Of a stretch of 64,000 nucleotides of DNA, positions 59,225 to 64,000 are shown piece by piece. The notes under the pieces are model-generated. The model was not told where the DNA came from. It worked only from the letters and a program-made list of their open reading frames with translations, and did not search any database. The stretch comes from CAYQNU01 sp964419055 (GTDB lineage: Bacteria; Bacteroidota; Bacteroidia; Flavobacteriales_D; Parvicellaceae), in contig CAYQNU010000003.1 of NCBI GenBank assembly GCA_964419055.1, positions 1-64,000 of the forward strand. The letters are read 5' to 3'. Numbering within the stretch: position 1 is the stretch's first letter; every line of letters starts with the position of its first letter. Made by a program: the position numbers and the translations under genes.

Positions 59225-59833
59225 TTAAAACAAAAGCCCAAATTTAATGCCTCCGTAATTTTTAATTAAATAATTCTCTAAATTATAAGAATTGAAGAAA
59301 TGCGCATAATAATAATTAATTCCTAAGTAATATTTATCATTAACATTATACTTCAATCCTGTTGTAAAATAATACTCAAAACCTGTTTTAGGCATGTAAA
59401 TTCCACCATAAATTGTTGGTCTACCACGATTCAAAAAATCTGGATTTTCAGCCCAATAATCTTCTCTACTAAGGTTTGTGCCGTTAGGAGAGTAGAATAA
59501 AGAAATTCCACCTCCAATTTCTATTTGCATTTTTTTTTTGGTGTAACCTAATACTAACTCCAGAGGCATGGACTTCCTAAAACCAATTTCGCTGAAACCT
59601 ATTGAACCTTTTAAATTCCATTCTTTGGATATGGTTATTTTTCTAATATAATTAATTGAATAAAAAATACCTTTTCCAAATAATTCAATTTCTATAGCGT
59701 TTTTTCTTTTCTTTTCAATTGTTTCTGTTGAATCGTCTAGTGGAGATAAATAATTTTCATCTATTTCTATTGCATACATAAAATTATGTGCAAGAAAAAG
59801 TATTAAACTTGATATCAGTAACTGATTTTTCAT
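59225..59833 (-). CDS. Outer-membrane beta-barrel-like protein
   Basis: 202 residues. Signal peptide 1-22. A short charged linker (about 32-45, DDSTETIEKKRKNA) leads to strands such as IEIELFGKGIFYSINYIRKI, MPLELVLGYTKKKMQIEIGG and YLGINYYYAHFFNSYNL, ending GGIKFGLLF as in barrels. No family recognised. Its ATG follows the tail-fibre-like protein stop directly (0-nt gap), so the two genes are translated together. Confidence 0.7.
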   Translation of the reverse strand: MKNQLLISSLILFLAHNFMYAIEIDENYLSPLDDSTETIEKKRKNAIEIELFGKGIFYSINYIRKITISKEWNLKGSIGFSEIGFRKSMPLELVLGYTKKKMQIEIGGGISLFYSPNGTNLSREDYWAENPDFLNRGRPTIYGGIYMPKTGFEYYFTTGLKYNVNDKYYLGINYYYAHFFNSYNLENYLIKNYGGIKFGLLF

Positions 59834-60886
59834 TTACTTAATATTGCCTTCCAACTCAGTAATTCGTTTATTGAGTTCGATAATGTATAACGTTAATTCT
59901 TCTATTTTCTTTAGCAAAATAGTTTCCATTTCAACCACATCTACTCCATTTTCCATAGCTTGCTCGGTAGTTGGCACTTCTGGCAGATGTTTGTATTGTT
60001 GAATAAAAACAGCTAATGAGTCTATTGAAAGTAATTCATAACTATCCTCAAAAACATAATCGCACCATGAATTGGCTTCGGCTATAAACTTACATGCTCT
60101 AACAGTACCTGCAACCTCTAGTTTATTAGCAGGTGTGGCAATACCAATACCTACGTTGCCTGTGTTGTTGGCATTAATTATCGTATTAAAAGAATTGGCG
60201 GCAGTACTCTGAATCAATAAATCGCCTGTAGCGTAAATATTATTATTTGTACCTGTGCCTTGATCTACACTGGCTAAATATATTGAATTTGTACCAATTT
60301 TCAACGTACTCGAAATCCGTGCATCACCATTTACATCTAACGTATGTTCTGGATTTGCTGTAAGAATACCTACTTTATGTGCTGGGCAACTGGTCACTGG
60401 AACAGTATATAATGCACCCGGCTTATTATACCAAGTAGGTGGAAGCGGATTACCTTGGTCATCAACAAGACAATTTGCAGGCTCGGCATACAAAAAACTT
60501 AATAAATCGCTACTTCCTTTTGCTTCCACTTTACCCGTTTGGTCAATAGATAATAACCGTGTAGCTGTAGAAGGTGTATTGAAAGTTTTTAAACTGAATT
60601 GCCCATAAAAGTTGGCATCCCCAATAACTTCTATATTTTCTTCTATTTTTAGCGTTTTTTGAATCGTTACACTATCTCTTAATGTAGTAGCTTTATCAAC
60701 AGTAAATGTTTCTCTAATATATACTGTATCTAACTTAGAACACCCTTTAACATCTAAATTTGTTTCAGGAGTAGTAGTACCAATCCCAACATTACCATTT
60801 GTGGGCAATACATTTTGTGCTATAAGTTGAGTTGAAAAAGAGAGCATTGTACTTAGAATAGTTAATGCTAAAAATTGCTTATTCAT
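59834..60886 (-). CDS. Exported tail-fibre-like trimer protein with GIGT repeats
   Basis: 350 residues. Signal peptide 1-23. The mature protein carries Bacteroidota trimeric fibre units: NGNVGIGTTTPETNLDVKG (about 30-48), GILTANPEHTLDVNGDARIS (about 168-187) and NVGIGIATPANKLEVAGTVR (about 244-263). A C-terminal coiled coil (about 310-350, LLKKIEELTLYIIELNKRIT) closes it like an endosialidase-chaperone domain, though no self-cleavage Ser is evident. Likely a surface fibre. A GCTAA repeat lies 27 nt upstream of its ATG. Confidence 0.78.
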   Translation of the reverse strand: MNKQFLALTILSTMLSFSTQLIAQNVLPTNGNVGIGTTTPETNLDVKGCSKLDTVYIRETFTVDKATTLRDSVTIQKTLKIEENIEVIGDANFYGQFSLKTFNTPSTATRLLSIDQTGKVEAKGSSDLLSFLYAEPANCLVDDQGNPLPPTWYNKPGALYTVPVTSCPAHKVGILTANPEHTLDVNGDARISSTLKIGTNSIYLASVDQGTGTNNNIYATGDLLIQSTAANSFNTIINANNTGNVGIGIATPANKLEVAGTVRACKFIAEANSWCDYVFEDSYELLSIDSLAVFIQQYKHLPEVPTTEQAMENGVDVVEMETILLKKIEELTLYIIELNKRITELEGNIK

Positions 60887-60912
60887 AATCTAATGAGATG
60901 TTTAAATTTTTG

Positions 60913-60937
60913 GCTAAGCTAAGCTAAGCTAAGCTAA
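60913..60937. repeat. GCTAA pentanucleotide repeat, five copies
   Basis: Five exact copies of GCTAA upstream of the minus-strand fibre gene (27-51 nt before its ATG). Slippage in such a repeat would change spacing in the promoter or leader. Confidence 0.9.
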
Positions 60938-61007
60938 TTGAATTTCCAAATATTTAGACAATTATTTGATGAAAAGTTATAAAACATACAATTTTATCAA
61001 ACTGTTT

Positions 61008-61037
61008 TTGATTCCTTTTGGGAAAACACTATCTTTA
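61008..61037 (+). promoter_or_regulatory. Promoter of the FKBP lipoprotein gene
   Basis: TTG (61008-61010), 19 nt, TATCTTTA (61030-61037). One mismatch to TAnnTTTG, ideal spacing; the ATG is 20 nt after the box. Confidence 0.6.
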
Positions 61038-61056
61038 CCCTTCAAATTAGAAAACT

Positions 61057-61515
61057 ATGAATATTCGTTTGGGCATTTTTATATTTTCAGCACTTTTGTT
61101 GTTTTCCTCTTGTGGTAAGAAAAAAGCGCGTGAGCAGGCAGAGAAAGATGATGCTATAATACAACAATACATTTCGGATAAAGGATTGAATGCCACTAAA
61201 ACTACATCAGGTTTGTATTTGGTAATTGATACTCCCGGCACTGGTTTGCAACCCACTACTACTTCAACGGTGAAAGTGGCTTATAGGGGTTACCTCACCA
61301 ATGGAAATGAATTTGATGAAAGCGTGGATGGCATTACCTTTGGCTTACAAGGAGTCATCAGAGGTTGGACAGAAGGCATTCCATATTTTAAAGAAGGCGG
61401 TTCGGGCAAGTTGCTCATTCCTTCAGCATTGGGGTATGAAAGCCAAGCGCAATCAGGTATTCCGGCCAATAGTGTGCTTATATTTGATGTGGAACTCATT
61501 AAAGTATTTAACTAA
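61057..61515 (+). CDS. FKBP-type peptidyl-prolyl isomerase lipoprotein
   Basis: 152 residues. Lipobox SSC at residues 18-20 (Cys20). FKBP core: TTSTVKVAYRGYLTNGNEFD (about 66-85), VIRGWTEGIPYFKEGGSGKL (about 101-120) and LLIPSALGYESQAQSGIPAN (about 120-139), then VLIFDVELIKV. Active-site aromatic and Asp residues are in place (Tyr75 region, Phe84, Asp85, Trp105). It isomerises X-Pro bonds in the periplasm, membrane-anchored. 9 nt before the helicase gene, so probably the first of two genes. Confidence 0.93.
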   Translation: MNIRLGIFIFSALLLFSSCGKKKAREQAEKDDAIIQQYISDKGLNATKTTSGLYLVIDTPGTGLQPTTTSTVKVAYRGYLTNGNEFDESVDGITFGLQGVIRGWTEGIPYFKEGGSGKLLIPSALGYESQAQSGIPANSVLIFDVELIKVFN

Positions 61516-61524
61516 CACTTTTGA

Positions 61525-63810
61525 ATGACAACCCTGCCCCATTCCATTAATGAATTAAGTGAATTAGCATCTAAATATGTCAACAACACGCATCGTCATG
61601 TTTTTTTGACGGGGAAAGCGGGGACAGGTAAAACAACTTTTCTGAGGTCGATTGTTAAAAGCACTTTTAAAAACGCTGTGATTGTTGCCCCAACGGGTGT
61701 AGCGGCTATTAATGCGGGTGGCGTAACGATTCACTCTATGTTTCAATTACCCTTTGGTGCCTACATTCCGGATAGAAATGCGCAACAAATCAACTTAGAG
61801 CAACAAAAAATCAATACGCCCAATACCTTATTTAAAGGCTTACAACTCAACGGTACCAAACGCAAAATAATGCAAGAACTGGAACTGCTCATCATTGATG
61901 AAGTGAGTATGCTCAGAGCCGATTTGTTAGATGCCATTGATCAAGTTTTGCGCACCGTAAGACGCAATAGAAATCAATCTTTTGGTGGTGTTCAAGTATT
62001 ATTTATTGGTGATTTGTTGCAATTACCACCTGTAGTTAGAGACCAAGAATGGAATTATTTAAAAAACTATTATTCCAGCGCTTATTTTTTTGAAGCACAC
62101 GCTTTGAAATCTGCGCCTCCTATATACATTGAGTTGGACATCGTTTATCGTCAATCGGATGCTACGTTTATTGATTTACTCAATAACTTACGTAATAATA
62201 GAATAACCGATGCCGATTTACAGCTGCTTAATACCTACTATAAACCCGATTACCAACCGACTTTAGGTGACGGCATTATCCAGTTGACCACCCACAATAA
62301 TAAAGCGGACAGTTTGAACAGAATGATGCTGGATAAGATTAAAAGTCCATCGTATTTTTTTGATGCCGAGGTAAAGGGTGATTTTAATGAAAATAGTTAT
62401 CCTCTAGAATCCAGATTGGAGCTCAAAGTGGGCGCGCAAGTGATGTTTATCAAAAATGACCCAACGGGGCAGCAACGGTTTTTTAATGGTAAAATAGCAA
62501 CCGTAAAATCGATTAATGCTTCTAAGGAAGTTTTTGTAAGCTTTGAAAACGAGCCTGGGGAATTGCAATTGGAAGAACATGTTTGGGAAAATGTGCGCTA
62601 TGCTTTGAATGAAGCTACCAACGAAATAGAAGAAAACAAAATAGGCGAATTTAAACATTTTCCTGTGAAATTGGCTTGGGCCATCACGGTACACAAAAGT
62701 CAAGGGTTGACGTTCAAAAAAGCTGTGATTGATATTGGAAGTGCGTTTGCACAAGGGCAGGTTTATGTGGCGTTATCTCGTCTAACCTCTTTGGATGGTT
62801 TGATTTTGACATCTACGGTTAATGTGAAAAGTTTGACATTGGATGCCAACATTCAACATTTTTCTGATCAACAAGCCGCTTCAGCAACATTAAAGGAGCA
62901 ATTGCAACAAGAAGTAATGTCTTTTTTGCAAACGTATATGTATCAAAGTTTTGATTACAGTTCGTTAGATGACCTTATTACAGCCCATTCTCAGAGCTAC
63001 AGCGACAAAGAAAATAAATCAAATAAAGCCAAGTTTCATTATTGGGCGGTTGAATTGCAGAAAAAAGTAGAACCTTTGCGATCTGTAGGACAAAAGTTTA
63101 TGAGCCAATTGAATCGCATTTTTGTGAATAAAGAGCACAATCAATTGGTTCAACTGAAAGAACGTGTGGAGGCAGCAAAAGGATACTTTGAGAAGGAACT
63201 GAATGGAATATTGGAATTTGTACGATTGCACAAAACGCGCATTCAGGAGGAATCTAAAATAAAACAATATACTGCCGAAGTTGAGGAATTGGAAAGTAGA
63301 TTTGTAAAGCAGTTGCAATTATTGGCCAAAGCCGCCACGATGATTGATTCGGCCATTGCCGAAAAAGAGTTTTCAAAAGAAAATGTACACAGCAAAGAAT
63401 TGAACTTGCATTTGATTGAGAAAAAAGCCATTTCGGGTATATCCAGTAAAAACAAGCGTACTAAAAAATCAAAATTACCGAAGGAAGAAAAAGTAGTGAA
63501 AATGAATACCTTTGACATTACTTTTGACTATTATAAAAGTGGGAAAACACCTTCAGAAATTGCTGAGCTGAGGGGTTTAGCCGAAACCACTATTGAAGGT
63601 CATTTATGCCGTTTCATTGGAGAGGAAGGAATAGATGTTAGTCAATTTGTAACACCCGAACGTATGGGAAACATTATTACCGTAATCAAAACATTGGACA
63701 CAACGCTTCTTGGTCTCATAAAACAATCACTGAGTGACGACTACACCTATACCGAAATACGATTTGCTTTGGCTGAGTATGAACGTGTGAAAGGTTTGGA
63801 GAAAAAGTAA
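61525..63810 (+). CDS. PIF1/RecD-like superfamily 1B helicase with C-terminal HTH
   Basis: 761 residues. Walker A TGKAGTGKTT (about 30-39), motif Ia (VAPTGVAAINAGG), DEVSM (motif II, about 125-129), GDLLQLPPV (motif III), and near 390-420 VHKSQGLTF and YVALSRLTSLDGL (motifs V-VI). This is the PIF1-like layout common in Bacteroidota. A long coiled region (about 500-640) follows, then a basic tail and an HTH (about 665-710, YYKSGKTPSEIAELRGLAET then TIEGHL), an arrangement seen in RQC/WH helicase tails. It should unwind DNA with 5'-3' polarity, in repair or replication. Confidence 0.9.
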   Translation: MTTLPHSINELSELASKYVNNTHRHVFLTGKAGTGKTTFLRSIVKSTFKNAVIVAPTGVAAINAGGVTIHSMFQLPFGAYIPDRNAQQINLEQQKINTPNTLFKGLQLNGTKRKIMQELELLIIDEVSMLRADLLDAIDQVLRTVRRNRNQSFGGVQVLFIGDLLQLPPVVRDQEWNYLKNYYSSAYFFEAHALKSAPPIYIELDIVYRQSDATFIDLLNNLRNNRITDADLQLLNTYYKPDYQPTLGDGIIQLTTHNNKADSLNRMMLDKIKSPSYFFDAEVKGDFNENSYPLESRLELKVGAQVMFIKNDPTGQQRFFNGKIATVKSINASKEVFVSFENEPGELQLEEHVWENVRYALNEATNEIEENKIGEFKHFPVKLAWAITVHKSQGLTFKKAVIDIGSAFAQGQVYVALSRLTSLDGLILTSTVNVKSLTLDANIQHFSDQQAASATLKEQLQQEVMSFLQTYMYQSFDYSSLDDLITAHSQSYSDKENKSNKAKFHYWAVELQKKVEPLRSVGQKFMSQLNRIFVNKEHNQLVQLKERVEAAKGYFEKELNGILEFVRLHKTRIQEESKIKQYTAEVEELESRFVKQLQLLAKAATMIDSAIAEKEFSKENVHSKELNLHLIEKKAISGISSKNKRTKKSKLPKEEKVVKMNTFDITFDYYKSGKTPSEIAELRGLAETTIEGHLCRFIGEEGIDVSQFVTPERMGNIITVIKTLDTTLLGLIKQSLSDDYTYTEIRFALAEYERVKGLEKK

Positions 63811-63848
63811 CCGTATTGTATTCAAATGGAAGTTCAATAACTATGGGT

Positions 63849-64000
63849 TTAAAGGATGATATAAACACAAACCCTTTTTCCAACTTCAATCAATTCATTT
63901 TCATCTAAATACACAATGGCGTTGGCCAACGCAAAGGTTTGCAACATGGCTGAACTTTGACCCTCTAAAATTTCAACAGTTCCTTTAGATTCATCCGCTA
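63849..64000 (-). CDS. moeA: C-terminus of molybdopterin molybdotransferase MoeA (partial)
   Basis: Only the last 49 codons are in the window, read from the right edge to the stop at 63849-63851: ADESKGTVEILEGQSSAMLQ then TFALANAIVYLDENELIEVG. This resembles the domain IV of MoeA, including the conserved SSAMLQTFALANA block. MoeA inserts molybdenum into adenylylated molybdopterin. moaA, for the first pathway step, is at 37917. The call rests on a short piece and on memory of the family. Confidence 0.7.
   Translation of the reverse strand, partial: ADESKGTVEILEGQSSAMLQTFALANAIVYLDENELIEVGKRVCVYIIL

Overview
The window is AT-rich chromosomal DNA from a member of the Bacteroidota, most likely a Flavobacteriales or Crocinitomicaceae-type gliding or T9SS-bearing organism. 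The evidence is type IX secretion genes (porX; sprE/porW), exported proteins ending in T9SS sorting domains, many Cys lipoboxes, TAnnTTTG -7 boxes paired with an upstream TTG, and the order miaB - sigma-54 activator - lptE. Most genes are housekeeping or envelope genes in short operons. No rRNA, tRNA, CRISPR array, complete IS element or prophage was seen.

Layout. 1-5.8 kb is one minus-strand operon: small membrane protein, Dps, TetR regulator, T9SS-exported multicopper oxidase, membrane protein, His-rich lipoprotein, cupin, TolC, and the start of another gene. A promoter with an overlapping palindromic operator lies at its head. 5.8-6.2 kb is G-rich non-coding DNA with a long hairpin. 6.3-17.9 kb carries rluB, miaB, the sigma-54 activator, lptE, porX, a SpoIIE-type phosphatase, tyrS and a tRNA methyltransferase. 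17.9-26.3 kb is a minus-strand run: EEP hydrolase, two rhomboids, mutL, a tail-anchored protein, a Get3/ArsA ATPase, pheS and a cyclophilin lipoprotein.

26.9-31.2 kb is an accessory island: an unknown protein, a GIY-YIG/DUF4357 protein, a Fic protein under a repeated operator, a frameshifted gene and a ParE-type toxin-antitoxin pair. A diverged repeat flanks the Fic segment. 31.4-38.9 kb carries sprE/porW, outer-membrane proteins, a GNAT enzyme, a subtilase and moaA. 39-40.3 kb is an AAA_14/DUF4143 ATPase whose promoter is bracketed by two near-identical palindromes.

40.3-50.5 kb is a minus-strand membrane-signalling block. In order of transcription it has a YfiR-like periplasmic protein, a TPR protein, a HAMP-SpoIIE phosphatase, an NfeD-like protein, a truncated flotillin, a full flotillin, and a 1299-residue sensor with a beta-propeller, an adenylate cyclase and an HD domain. 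50.6-56.1 kb has ferritin, a double ATPase of a peptide ABC importer and an MBOAT/SGNH O-acylation pair. 56-60.9 kb has surface and outer-membrane proteins, one with two stacked C-terminal sorting-type domains. 61-64 kb has an FKBP lipoprotein, a PIF1/RecD-like helicase and the C-terminus of moeA.

The points most worth following are the Fic and AAA_14 operator arrays, the Get3-like ATPase beside a tail-anchored protein, the YfiR/HAMP-phosphatase/flotillin/cyclase block, the palindromic element inserted in frame in the PorX-linked phosphatase, and the TetR-controlled multicopper-oxidase operon. Functional assignments rest on motifs read by eye and on family knowledge; no database search was run.
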